Of a stretch of DNA of 64,000 nucleotides, positions 52,870 to 64,000 are shown in pieces. The stretch is taken from contig JAXRKN010000045.1 of NCBI GenBank assembly GCA_038502055.1, positions 5,788,501-5,852,500 on the forward strand, written 5' to 3'. The DNA comes from Tanytarsus gracilentus (lineage: Eukaryota > Arthropoda > Insecta > Diptera > Chironomidae). A program made the translations under genes and the position numbers. Under the pieces are notes generated by a model. It ran no database searches, was not told the DNA's origin, and was given only the letters and a program-made list of their open reading frames with translations. Each line of letters opens with the position of its first letter. Within the stretch, counting starts at the first letter, position 1.

Positions 52870-53238
52870 ATGGCGCAATTCTCCTCGTCGACACATATCT
52901 CTGATATTAATTCAATTAAAGAACATCTCTCGAAAAAAACAGAGATATTGTGCAGTTGTTTATTTCCGTGTATGTGCACTATGAATGACTTCTCGAGACC
53001 TCATAATGAGTCTTTTTTCATTTCGATGTTAATAGCACTCTTTACCTGCCCCGATAATCTTCAGTCTTTATCCGCACCAAAGACGCTTAAGCTTTATTTA
53101 ATTTACTTTGCTCTCATCTCAAGGCTAGATAACGTTAACGGATTTTTAATTTTTTTCTCCTCACCGTGTTCCCTCCCGCAATTTAATAATATATTTGAGT
53201 GGACTTACCACATCAATTTCACTTTAAATTACAATTAA
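52870..53238 (+). CDS. Possible unrecognised open reading frame (122 codons from ATG)
   Basis: A 159-codon stop-free frame starts at 52759; its first ATG is at 52870 (GGCATGGCG). It is longer than expected by chance in DNA this AT-rich, but the stretch is pyrimidine-rich, which itself lowers stop frequency. The product is Ser/Leu/Phe-rich with several cysteines and has no domain I recognise. No splice partners or polyadenylation signal are obvious. Most likely non-coding. Confidence 0.15.
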   Translation: MAQFSSSTHISDINSIKEHLSKKTEILCSCLFPCMCTMNDFSRPHNESFFISMLIALFTCPDNLQSLSAPKTLKLYLIYFALISRLDNVNGFLIFFSSPCSLPQFNNIFEWTYHINFTLNYN

Positions 53239-56200
53239 TCGTGTGCACACCGCCGATGTTTGACACACTTGATGATGCCTAGTGCGCAAAAATTTAATTC
53301 CGTTTTTTTAAAGTGAATTTTTACATGCAAAATGTCTGCATAAAATTTGCGCAAAAAGCACATCACAGTTGACCCCGCTAATCAATGTTCCTTTCCATTC
53401 TATTTCATGGATGATTTTTTTGCCACGTTAACCACTCAATCGTACATAACATGAATAAAAAAAATTAAATTTTATTATATTGTCTCATCATCTTTATCCC
53501 ACGAACTCTTCATCAAAAAAAAATAATATAAATGTGGTGTACTAAAGGCCAAGAAGGCGAGCGAGTAAATCTAGAGAGAAGAGTCACTAGAAGACACATC
53601 ACATTCATATATATATATATATATGAGCGGAGCTTAATGACCTTAATTTGTTGATGATGCTTTTTGTTTTCAAATTTAACCTCTCATGTGAGCCGGACTG
53701 AGAGAGATTGTGATATAAATATTATGATGCGATGAAGCACTCTCAATCCCCCCATCATCTAGTCTATCCATTTTCGGCGAAATCATCATTTTCGACGACC
53801 TTTGAGTGTTTAAGCTAAATTTAATATTTTTTTTTTCATATCTTGTAAAAAAAATATATTTGAAAATGTCTTCGCCCAGTCACTCTCTCTATTATTCACG
53901 TCGCTCGCCAAGTCCGTCAAGAAATTGAAAATAAATTAGTTTTAATAATTCACGCAACATTTTTTTTCTTCTTATAAATGTGATGTCGTTAATCAAGAAA
54001 TAACCCCGCGATATGCTAAGCAGATGCATGAAAAATTAGAGTCTTTCTTCTTCCTGCAATTTGAGCTTAGGTCATTTATGAGGTGATCTAATGATGTTTT
54101 TATATCGATGGTCAAATAAAATTTACTCGAATGCACTTAATTGATGCAAAAAATTTCTTGTAACTTTTGACAAATTTTAGAACTTGATAAAATATTTGAT
54201 TTAAAAAAATTAAAAATTAATTCAATTTTCTTAAAATCACTTCTTAATCTTTAATATTTCTCCTAGAACTCGATATCAAAAAAAACTTTTTCTTGAACAT
54301 TCATAAGCTGAGAAAAATGAAGACGTGTTTTGTGGGCCCGGTCACAACAAGAGAGGAATAATAAAAATAAACGGATTTTGTTTATCTAATTTTGACGTGT
54401 ACGATTAATTTGTGTATTTTAAAATTTTGCAAGATGCCATCTTTCAGATCTCTATCTCCACCTCATTTACTTTCGCAAAATGTTAATTTGAGCAGAATGG
54501 GAAAAAGAGTAATCTTAAACTTTATAAATTATTTGCGGAAATTCAAATTTTTGGAGTGTGAAAACACGAGCCTGGTTTTAATATTTTAGATTAAAGAGCG
54601 CAGAACAAAAAATTATAATTTATTCTGATCAATGTTTGAAAATAAAGCACATAAATCTAGTCTAGCTTGAATGTTTATGGGGATTTTGTTTCAATAGAGT
54701 GGCTCACTCGATAAATGCTAAAGGATGAAATTATATTCAAATTGTGAGATTTTGATTGAAATTTAAAAAATTCAGTTAGAATTTTGAAATTTACAAAATC
54801 GTTTTAATTTTTTAAAGTGACAAACTTTGACTTTCAAACTAACAACATTTTTCATTTTAATATATTTTTGCATGGCAAAAAATCACTCAGAAATTTGATC
54901 TCCACAACGATGGCGTGCGAGTGCGAAACAATAAAATATATTTGAGCTTGATATTTTTAAATTCATCCCATTTTTCACTTCCATATTGGAGCTAACTCTC
55001 TATTGTTATTTAAGTACCCTCCACACGTCTCTTCCCAATAGAGAACTCAAAATAAAAGATCTCACAACCAATTTAAATGAGTGATGGACTGTTGATGAAA
55101 TTAAAAGTAATATGTAAATATCAGAGCGGAGAAATGTGGAGATAGTGGAGGCGAATGAGATAGATGGAAACATTTATTTCTTTTGATTAATTTCACTCAT
55201 CTCACTGTCTCATGTTTGGCTCTGCAATGACATACAACATACACTCCGGTATGAGTGGCTTGTTGTTGTTAGCAGATTTTTTTTGAAATAATTTCTAAAG
55301 ATAAAAAATTTTAATTTTATTCTTTAAATGAGAAAATTCAAAAATTCGCTTTAATACCTGCAGGTTCAGCATGACATTTATTTCGAGTCACATGTAATAT
55401 CAAATGCGACCGTAAACGACTTTACATGTATGATCTCTCGAGGGAGTTTGCTGGAAAAAAATTGAAATGACAAAAGCAATCGAGAAAGTCATTAAGAATC
55501 GGGCATATATCACCAATTGGAGCCGCCAAGTGGAAACACAAAAACATTTATCATTAGTCGACTTTTTTCCTTCTTCTCGCTGCTTTCAGTCGCTTTTTTT
55601 TCGAGGGGTGATGAATGCTAATTTGAGTAATCCATGTTGATGAATGATGATCGATAATTTTGTTTAATTTAACATCGTAAAATAGAAAATTTAATTAAAA
55701 GACGAAAAACTATAAACTGATTATTTCTCATTGATTTATTCCCACAACTAGATGATCTCGTATGTGCCTCAAATCACTCCGCCATTGACCTCTTGACATA
55801 ATCACCTTGTTCTAATTTACGTCAGCTCTTCACAATTTTTGTGTGAGAGATTTTTTCAAGCACATCTCTCGAGAATATGTGAGGAAGATTGATCTTGAGA
55901 TCTATAAAAGCGATTTTTATAGTTAAAAATGTGAACTAGAGAAGAATATTTGGGTGGTCTGACTCTCTCTCGCTGCCTTTTCGATGATGCTATTAATGTT
56001 GCTAATGTGAGAGGGAAAAATTCTCTTTTTATCGATCTTATGGGAATTATTAAGAAGTTTTGTGCGAAAATTGGGTTTAAATTTATAAAGTGTTTTTAAA
56101 TTAAATTTTAACCAATTGAATATTTAAAGTAATTTTAGGAAATTTAAGAAAAAATTAATTCTTAAAGGTTCGAATCCTTAAAAAACCAGTTATTAAACTT

Positions 56201-57181
56201 AAATTATTGATGTTTTTTAAGGTTGAAATCTTTTTAATTTTTTTAAAATAAATAAATGATAAAATTTATCATTGACTCATAATTCCCCTCAAGCATATCT
56301 TTAACGCTTGATTGCTCCATCGAATCATAAAACTAATATTTTCATATCCAACGTTTTATGCAGCAAAAAAAACGTTTATAAAGCAATTAAGTAATGTCCC
56401 ATTATTATGCTATTCAACTTCTGTATACACAATCGTCGATTATTGTCGATTTGTGTCGTATGGATTTCATGTTGTTATATTCATTAAGAGACATTGAGAC
56501 AGCGCACACAGTCTCTCTGCACAATATAACGGCCCGCGCATGATAAACAGACAAAACAATAAATGTTTAAAAGTTTTTATGGCTCCAAATCCCGAAGACC
56601 ATCTTTTCTCTCTTTATTCGTCAATAAAAAGCTTTGCGAGTAAAAATTTTCTGCTAAGCCATAATGTCCATCAAAATCAGTCGTCTAGTGCTTCATCAAT
56701 AATCGACTTTAGAGAGAGAGTCGTGTCATGGCGAGGAGGAATGAATAATCAGGTAGACTGACATGCTGATGGTTCGCATATACGCGACTTACTAAAATGA
56801 TTTATTTCTGATGATGATGCTTTATTTGTTCTGGTTCGACATCCTCTCCTTAGAGGCTTTAAAACATATTGTATACATTTCTTATAAAATCCTGCTCATG
56901 TGATCAACGCAAAGAGAGGTTAATCAAATTCCTCACTTAAGCGGTTCGCGATGAGTTGAAATTAATTATGTTCTTTTAAAATTGTATGTTAATTTTTTAG
57001 CAATTTATAAAAGACTTCTTCTTATAATTTTTTTTTTTAAATGAACAATATGTAAAATGAAACGAAGCTCAGGTTCAAATCCTTAACAAAATCAGATTCA
57101 AAATAACTTTTTGATTTTTTTAACTACAAAATGCCAAAAACTAAAAGAATATATCACAGCTCATTTCCACTCGAAAACATT
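53239..57181. other. Non-coding stretch
   Basis: No gene recognised. An (AT)n microsatellite lies at about 53606-53624, an exact B-box-like word at 56167-56177 and a near-match at 57072-57082. Otherwise AT-rich sequence with GA/CT runs. Confidence 0.5.
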
Positions 57182-57933
57182 AATTTCCCAGGAGTTGGGA
57201 ATTTCCCAGGTGTTGGGAATTTCCCAGGAGTTGGGAATTTCCCAGGTGTTGGGAATTTCCCAGGAGTTGGGAATTTCCCAGGTGTTGGGAATTTCCCAGG
57301 TGTTGGGAATTTCCCAGGAGTTGGGAATTTCCCAGGTGTTGGGAATTTCCCAGGAGTTGGGAATTTCCCAGGAGTTGGGAATTTCCCAGGTGTTGGGAAT
57401 TTCCCAGGAGTTTGGAATTTCCCAGGTGTTGGGAATTTCCCAGGTGTTGGGAATTTTCCAGGTGTTGGGAATTTCCCAGGTGTTGGGAATTTCCCAGGAG
57501 TTGGGAATTTCCCAGGTGTTGGGAATTTCCCAGGAGTTGGGAATTTCTCAGGAGTTGGGAATTTCCCAAGTGTTGGAATTTCCCAGGAGTTGGGAATTTC
57601 CCAGGTGTTGGGAATTTCCCAGGTGTTGGGAATTTCCCAGGAGTTGGGAATTTCCCAGGAGTTGGGAATTTCCCAGGTGTTGGGAATTTCCCAGGTGTTG
57701 GGAATTTCCCAGGTGTTGGGAATTTCCCAGGAGTTGGGAATTTCCCAGGTGTTGGGAATTTCCCAGGTGTTGGGAATTTCCCAGGAGTTGGGAATTTCCC
57801 AGGTGTTGGGAATTTCCCAGGTGTTGGGAATTTCCCAGGTGTTGGGAATTTCCCAGGTGTTGGGAATTTCCCAGGAGTTGGGAATTTCCCAGGAGTTGGG
57901 AATTTCCCAGGTGTTGGGAATTTCCCAGGAGTT
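57182..57933. repeat. 18-bp minisatellite, 42 units, carrying 37 perfect GGGAATTTCCC palindromes
   Basis: The unit is GGGAATTTCCCAGGWGTT, where W is A in 18 units and T in 24. The length is exactly accounted for: 42 x 18 minus 3 nt missing from the first unit and minus 1 nt deleted in the 22/23 junction. Thirty-seven units hold the perfect 11-bp palindrome, a consensus NF-kappaB/Rel (Dorsal, Dif, Relish) site; five are altered (units 1, 14, 16, 21, 23). The array is open in all plus frames. In the frame from the ATG at 57131 each unit reads NFPGVG, and the W variation is silent (GGA/GGT, Gly). The 1-nt deletion at about 57574 breaks that frame. There is no signal peptide and no typical gene structure, so a minisatellite is the safest call. 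Confidence 0.95.
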
Positions 57934-60900
57934 AAAATGTCAAAATAATATCCAAATTTCAGACCGATCTGAAAAAACTCTCGCGTATTTCTCGCGCTTT
58001 TTTTTGTTCAAGAATATTGTTTCACTTCTTAAAAGTTTATAAATCAAAAGAGTCAAAAAAATATATATTTCGACTCACAGAGTTCACCGTAAACTTCTTC
58101 ATTGTTATGTCAAAGCAATCAAAACAACATTTTTGTGACTGTTTGGGTTTGGTCTCGATTAAAACGACACAACATGAACTCTCATGAGCGCTAGCGATTC
58201 GATAGGGTCATTAAATTTCTGGGTTCGCGGACCATCTTCTATGAGATAATGTGATAATATTACAAGGTAGGGGACACTAAAATATTTAAATTAAACACTA
58301 AATGTGGACAACTCAAAAATTTTAAGCAACAAGCGCATTGCTTTCGTCAGATATTTAGCATAACAATGCGGTCTGCAAATAAGCATCATTTCTCATTTTC
58401 ACGAGAAGGTGTGCGTTGAGAGTTAGGAAATAATAAGTTTGAATGGCGTGCAGAGGTGAGATGTGATTTAAATGTATCAATATAGATTTCACATGTTGTT
58501 AAAATATGCGCAAAAAATATATGCTCGGCCTACACAAGAGTCGAATGCCAACCACCGACTGAGTCGATGATCAGAAATGAGCAGACATAAATCCCAAAAA
58601 ATTACTCATTTCGTTGATTTGTTGATGATCTTTTTTAACGACCCATTAAAAATTAAAAACTATTAATCTCTCTTGCGTGCCTCAAAAAAAGTTTGTTCGT
58701 TTTGTTCACTCGCTCTCGGCGCGCTCCGATATTAATGTCTATTTTAATAGAACTTTTATTAATTTCCATTTCATGCTCAAAAAATCGAAGAAAGCTCAAC
58801 ACATCTCGATATTTACGATGTCAAATAAAATTCACAATGTGATACTAATCTATTAAGATTATTTATGTTATCAAGAAGAAATACGCTTTATGACATCATA
58901 AACGGCTTGAACGCTATGAAATTTTTATAAGTTAGTAAGAGTTAAATTTTGTGTCTAAACCCGTGCTTTTGTGTGTTCCAGAATAAACTTTATTTTGAAT
59001 AATTGATCCCATATATTTTCAGCTTTGATACCGATTCACACGACAGTCAAACAAATAAACGAAAAATTGAAAGCGAGAACCAGTTTAAAGAGAAAAATAC
59101 TTTTATTTCTTCTTTTCTCTTCCTTGCAATTGTGAATTATCAGATATGTGTGTATTTAGAAAAAAAATGCGATGGGAAAAAGCCAGTCGAGAGAGTGCAA
59201 AGCAGAACACAATCGCATACCGTAAATAGTTGCAACGCCGCCGTGTGCATTACAGACTCCGGCAATGGCTTATTTTCCTTCCAATGTAACATAATCAAAT
59301 CGAGTTCAATTGGTGAAATGAATTGAGACTCTCTTAATATAGGATGAGAAGATAATTTGACTTTCAATGTGCTCCATAATTCCATTATAATTTTTTTATT
59401 TCGTATCAGCACTTTAGTGAGCATTAAATGACCGTGTTTTGTGAGCTTTTAAGTAGTTCCATGTGATAATTGAGGAAATCGAATGACGACCACTGAAATT
59501 AGTGGAACTTGCAAAGAATGTAATTTTTTTTAACATTTACTAATTATTTCTCTGATTCTCAAGACTCAAAATTAAATTCGACAAAAAAATAAATTCAAAA
59601 CCCTACAAAGTAATTTTCCCTTGAAAAATTACCTCAACACTCTCACGACACTGTCATAAAGCTAGATTATTTTCGAGCAGTTGAATTTAAATCGTTTTGA
59701 GATTGAAACTCTCTCTTTTAAATGAAAACAAATGAGATGACATTCATTAAATGATTTCATCTTGATGTTATTATCCATTTTTGTGGTCGTGTCGTTTCTT
59801 TAATAATTTTTAGTTGTCCAAGCGAAGAGGAGAACAAAAGCCGTATGATACAACAATTTGAGGTGATTTCAAGTAGTGTGTCTGCAGGGCTTCGAGAGAA
59901 TGAATTTTAAACATCTCATTTAAGGAATTTCTTCGTCTTAATGAGAAAGTGTAAAGAGTTTTGAAGTCTTAGTGGAAGCCACGGCGCACACGCGTTCGTT
60001 AATTCCACCCAACAACTTTAAATTGATCACATTAATAATTCCACCAAAAAAAATTATGAATATTTCCACTCTCGACCGGCCTTCCTTAATCTGTACGACG
60101 ATGATGATGGTGAACGTCAAGGGATGAAAACTTTTTGTTAAATATTTCTAAAATTTTAAGTTCAAAAAAGCCAAGAAAATTCAAGTGTCGCATCCTCTAA
60201 TAAAGTCGATATGGTGTGCCTTATTACAAGAGACGATTTTTCTTCTGTTTAAAGATAAATATGTGTATAGATGGTGGACAGCGAGCGACGAAGAAAAAAA
60301 TTACCAGATTTCTCGCCTCTCTTCTTCTTTTTTGTGAATTTTTCCGTCTCAATAAACATTCATCTGAATAACAATGAAATAATTATCATTTCGAACAAAA
60401 CAGCAGTCCTACAGCTATGGTTTGGTGCTTCTTCTTTCACTTTATGCTAACTTTTTTTTCTCTCGAAAAAATATTAAGCCTTTCCAGCGAGTCTTCAGAT
60501 TTCTCTATTGTGTGTGAATTATGACATTTCATAAATATTATTCTAATTTATATTCAGCTAATTATAATGGCCAAAGATTGTTTGTTTAAAATTTTTGGTT
60601 AATGGCGGCTGAAAAGTATTAAAGCTACTGAGTGATAAGGTGTTAAATCTAAATGTGAGAAAAAATTGCTTGAAAATTTTAAATAGTGTGATTGGTTCGA
60701 ATGCTAGAAAATAAAAATGTCTAACGTAAAATTCAATATTTTTTTTTTGGAAATAAAATTTTTAATGCAAATTCAACGACATGTTCTAAATTTTTTACCA
60801 ACAAAAATTAAGATTCTTCGAAGGAGAGCACACAAAAAATAAGAAGAAGCGATGCAATCAATAACTTCCAGTAAATATGGCAATAAATTACGAGCGTGAA

Positions 60901-63900
60901 TGTAAATTAAATGAAAAGAAAATTCTTTCATTCTCACTCTAATCGCCTTCGACAAATCTCGCACCTTTCATAAAGCCTAATCGAAGAAGATCTTGTGTGT
61001 TTATAAAATATTATTGCAGGCTACCAATTTGAAATTATTTCATCTGAAAAATGAAAATTAAATAAAAGACCATAAAATGTTTTTTGTGGTATGCCTCATA
61101 AAAAAAGGTAAGAGAGCATCCCTACATGAGAATGAGCCTTTTATAGCGCATTAAAAATCCCCCAAAAATAAACTTATATCGACATCCGAAGAAATTTTAC
61201 GCGCCGTTGAAACAAACAACCAACTTTTGACCTGAGTTAAAAAAACTCGTGAACAATTGAGAGAGATCAGGAGAGAGATTTAGTTAAATTTATATTTAAA
61301 TCGTTTGTAAATTTCAAAATTTTAGCAAAAAATACAGGGTTCGAATCCTTAAATAATTACACGTGTGTTTATCATTTTTTCGATAGTTAATTTTTTTAAT
61401 TTTGAATTGTTTAAACCAACTTTTCTTTTTTACTGAAATGATATAAAATCTACAATTTCCCCTTAACAACGACCACTGAATAGCTGATGATGCTGAATTG
61501 TAAAATGTAACAAAAGCCCAAAACATATTGCTTTGATAAGAATCAAATGAACGCACAAAAGGATACTCAAAAAAAGGAAAATTTATTTGTTTCGTGTCCG
61601 TTTTACCACCGGAGCATTTTAATTTGTCACAACCAGGATGCACACATCGTCAGCAGCTTCCAAAAAAAATAATTCTAGATGTTGAAAAAATGATAAACAT
61701 TAATCACTCAACGGTTGAGGCAATCGAGTATGTAATCATCGTCCAGTAAGTCATTTGACACTCGCATCTGGCTTTGCCTCTCACTAATTAGCTATCATTG
61801 TTGTCATTCGATTCGATTTCAAATATGTTTTGATATTAAACGAGGAAAGAAAAAAAGGCAGCACAAAAAAAACTTTGTTTGACCATAAAAGATTAACCAC
61901 TATAATATTGTGTCCGCATGCGCTTTGACCGAAAACAATGTGATGTTTGCGAAGAGAGGTAAGAAAAGTCAGGCAGCGGCTGAGATGCTCATGTACACAT
62001 TGTGTGTAAGATTGCCTCATGAGGAGAGAAGAAATTAATTTTCTACGCTCTTTTTTATTTGAAAATGATTTTTTTTGCAGTCAGAAAAAAAACAGCAAAA
62101 AGGTGTGCAGAAAAAAATAACACAATGAGATGCTTCCAATATAATTTTTTCGTGTTGCTTCTTTTTATTGAACTGTTTCGTGTGGTTAAAAGATCATGAT
62201 AAAAATCAGAGTAAAAACAAAAGCGAATAATTCGATGTTGATCGTATTGATTGTTAAAAATATCAATCGTTGGTTCAATAAGGTATTGAGGTTGAGGTTG
62301 AGTTTAATTTATTTAACTTTATTGAAATGCAACTCAATTTTTAAATTTCTCAACACCTCATTTTAAAAGTTTCCTCTCTCTTTATTCCATAAATTTGTTG
62401 CATCCAATCGACTTCTGTGCAATAACCTTTAAATCATGTCCACATTTATGCTTCACTTCCGAATTTAGCGTTTTTTCTTTCACAAAAGACCCATTTTAAT
62501 TGTAACGCGAGCAAGAGACAATCACCGGCAAAATTTATGACATGCGCGCCGCGGTGAATGTAGAGATGGAAAGTATCGTGAAATTGAGTATAATGCTTTA
62601 ATTAATATGCATGAGTACAACATTTAACATCATAACTTATATTGATATACTTTCGAAAAATATTTTTTTGAAGATGCTGCGCAATTCATCTTATCGCGTT
62701 ATGGGAGATCAAAAAGGAGGTCGGTCGATGGTGAGGTGTACAGAAATGAAAAGAGAGCTCATCATGCGTCAAAAAAAAGTGCTACGAAAGCATATTCCCA
62801 CAACAAATTAGCTGAAGTGCCACCATACAACATTTAAATAGCCTTTTGATCTGTTGTATGAGCGGGTTGATGCTAAAGTTAGGGTCAAAATGAATTTAAT
62901 TTATTAATTCAAACATTTTTTAATTTTAAATTTTAAAATGTAAATTTCTAATATTTGAAATAGTTTTAAATATTAATGTGACATAATTTACAGAAACTCC
63001 CGCCTTCAAAGTGAAACTCTGTACCCAACTCAGCTCGTTTCTCACATATCTCTCTCTCTCTCTCTCGCGCGGAGTTCAATGAGAGTTGATCTCATATCAT
63101 GAAAACCGATCATCCATATCACTATCATGCTATACAACATGAATTGCGTTCATCATTCAATGAAGACGAATTCATTGTATTCCGAAATGTGAAAAAGAGC
63201 GAAACAATTAAACATAAATCATTGAAGAGAAAAAGGCAGCTAACTCATCTTCGTCCACTCGGGGTCTCACATATATCGCCTTATGTGTACAACAAAATAG
63301 GTGTCAAAAATTTATCTCACACTCATCGCCACAGACGTTACAGAAAAATGCCTTTTTTTATGAAAAAAAAATTCCTTACGCCTCGATCGAGTGGCAGAAG
63401 AATAAGAAGCGCAAGCACATACAAAGAGAAAAAAGTGTCAAAATGTGATAAAATACGATTTCAATCTATTATCGTTTTTGAGATTGTTTAAATGTTTTTT
63501 TTCTTCCATCACAACTCGCACACACACAAGACATTGCAACCTCATGAAGATCATCAACGCTGGCTCATTGTGATCTTTTGATGAGTTTTCATTTTTAATT
63601 AGCAACACACTCATCCGTCACGAGAGACTTTTTTTTGTTAAGAAGTTTTTTTTATTGTATCGAAAAATTCCACAGGTTGATGCGAGAGATTTAAAGACAA
63701 GAAAGATTTCAACGCATGAACAAGAAACGATTAATTGAGGGCGTTAGAATTTTGATTTTTGTGAAATCAGAATTTTTTAGAGGAAAATTGCGAAAATAGG
63801 CAAGATTAAAAAAATTATGCATTTAAATATTAAATAAAATTTGAATAATCAAAGTGAAATTTTAGAAATGATTAATAATAAAATAATATGAAGGTTCGAA

Positions 63901-64000
63901 TCCTTAAATTTAATATTCGAGAAACACATTACCTTTATAGTTTAATTTTAATGAATTTTTGAAAAATCTCTTTTAAAGTATTTTTTTAAACCTATATATT
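57934..64000. other. Non-coding stretch at right end of window
   Basis: No gene recognised apart from the weak 63099 open frame. It contains exact B-box-like words at 61338-61348 and 63893-63903, a near-match at 60694-60704, a (TC)n run at 63049-63066 and a small inverted GGGGACACTAAA/TTTAGTG-like pair at about 58264-58312. Confidence 0.5.
63099..63491 (+). CDS. Possible unrecognised basic open reading frame (130 codons)
   Basis: It begins with ATG at 63099, about 35 nt after a (TC)n run that also contains CGCGCGG. The product is very basic, with His/Lys/Arg-rich segments such as SHTHRHRRYRKM and RSSGRRIRSAS. No domain, signal peptide or membrane segment is recognised. Its length is at the edge of what chance allows here. 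It could be an exon of a gene to the right, but no convincing splice sites were found. Confidence 0.2.
   Translation: MKTDHPYHYHAIQHELRSSFNEDEFIVFRNVKKSETIKHKSLKRKRQLTHLRPLGVSHISPYVYNKIGVKNLSHTHRHRRYRKMPFFMKKKFLTPRSSGRRIRSASTYKEKKVSKCDKIRFQSIIVFEIV

Noticed and set aside
57180..57569. Minus-strand 129-codon frame reading GNSQLLGNSQHL repeats
   Set aside because: Shadow of the 18-bp array; the A/T variation changes residues in this frame and there is no start context or flanking coding sequence.
57182..57933. CRISPR-like repeat array
   Set aside because: There are no unique spacers between repeats; the units are directly tandem and the host is eukaryotic.
61338..61348. tRNA gene at GGTTCGAATCC (and the eight other exact copies)
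   Set aside because: I could not fold an acceptor stem, D arm or anticodon arm around any copy, and no A box lies at the proper distance upstream.

Overview
The window is eukaryotic nuclear DNA that is strongly A+T-rich (roughly 70% by eye). It has short GT..AG introns (53, 53, 59, 94 and 149 nt), TATA plus TCAGT initiator promoter architecture, many GA/CT runs, and proteins of insect type. A prophenoloxidase with the conserved activation site and a Sep4-like septin point to an insect. A nematoceran dipteran is my best guess, but the sequence alone does not prove it.

Layout. (1) 1-508, minus strand: the first three exons of a prophenoloxidase gene (134 residues visible), running off the left edge, with a TATA box and initiator at 548-583. 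(2) 509-16318: non-coding DNA containing a composite element (11980-12915) built of minisatellites and degenerate satellite copies. (3) 16319-18810, plus strand: three exons joining in frame into a 229-residue protein of unknown function. (4) 22534-25413, plus strand: a complete five-exon septin of the Drosophila Sep4 type (362 aa). The exons in (3) end in the same phase as the short first coding exon of the septin. They may therefore be alternative N-terminal exons of the same locus, with the 18431-18810 exon as an alternative terminal exon. (5) 25414-64000: about 38 kb with no gene I can recognise, but rich in repeats.

The non-coding part is not featureless. It holds two TIR-flanked composite elements sharing related satellite DNA in opposite orientation (11980-12915 and 29593-30500). 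It holds two insertions with long target-site duplications, consistent with LINE-type retrotransposition (17446-17832 and 42204-42526). It also has a series of about 100-170 bp AT-rich foldback elements, and nine exact copies of the pol III B-box word GGTTCGAATCC with no tRNA around them. The most striking object is a 752-bp array of 42 units of 18 bp (57182-57933). In it 37 units carry the perfect palindrome GGGAATTTCCC, a textbook NF-kappaB/Rel site. The array is also open in several frames, one of which reads as an elastin-like NFPGVG repeat.

I found no tRNA or rRNA gene and no CRISPR array. Gene functions are inferred by recognising family motifs; no database search was run.
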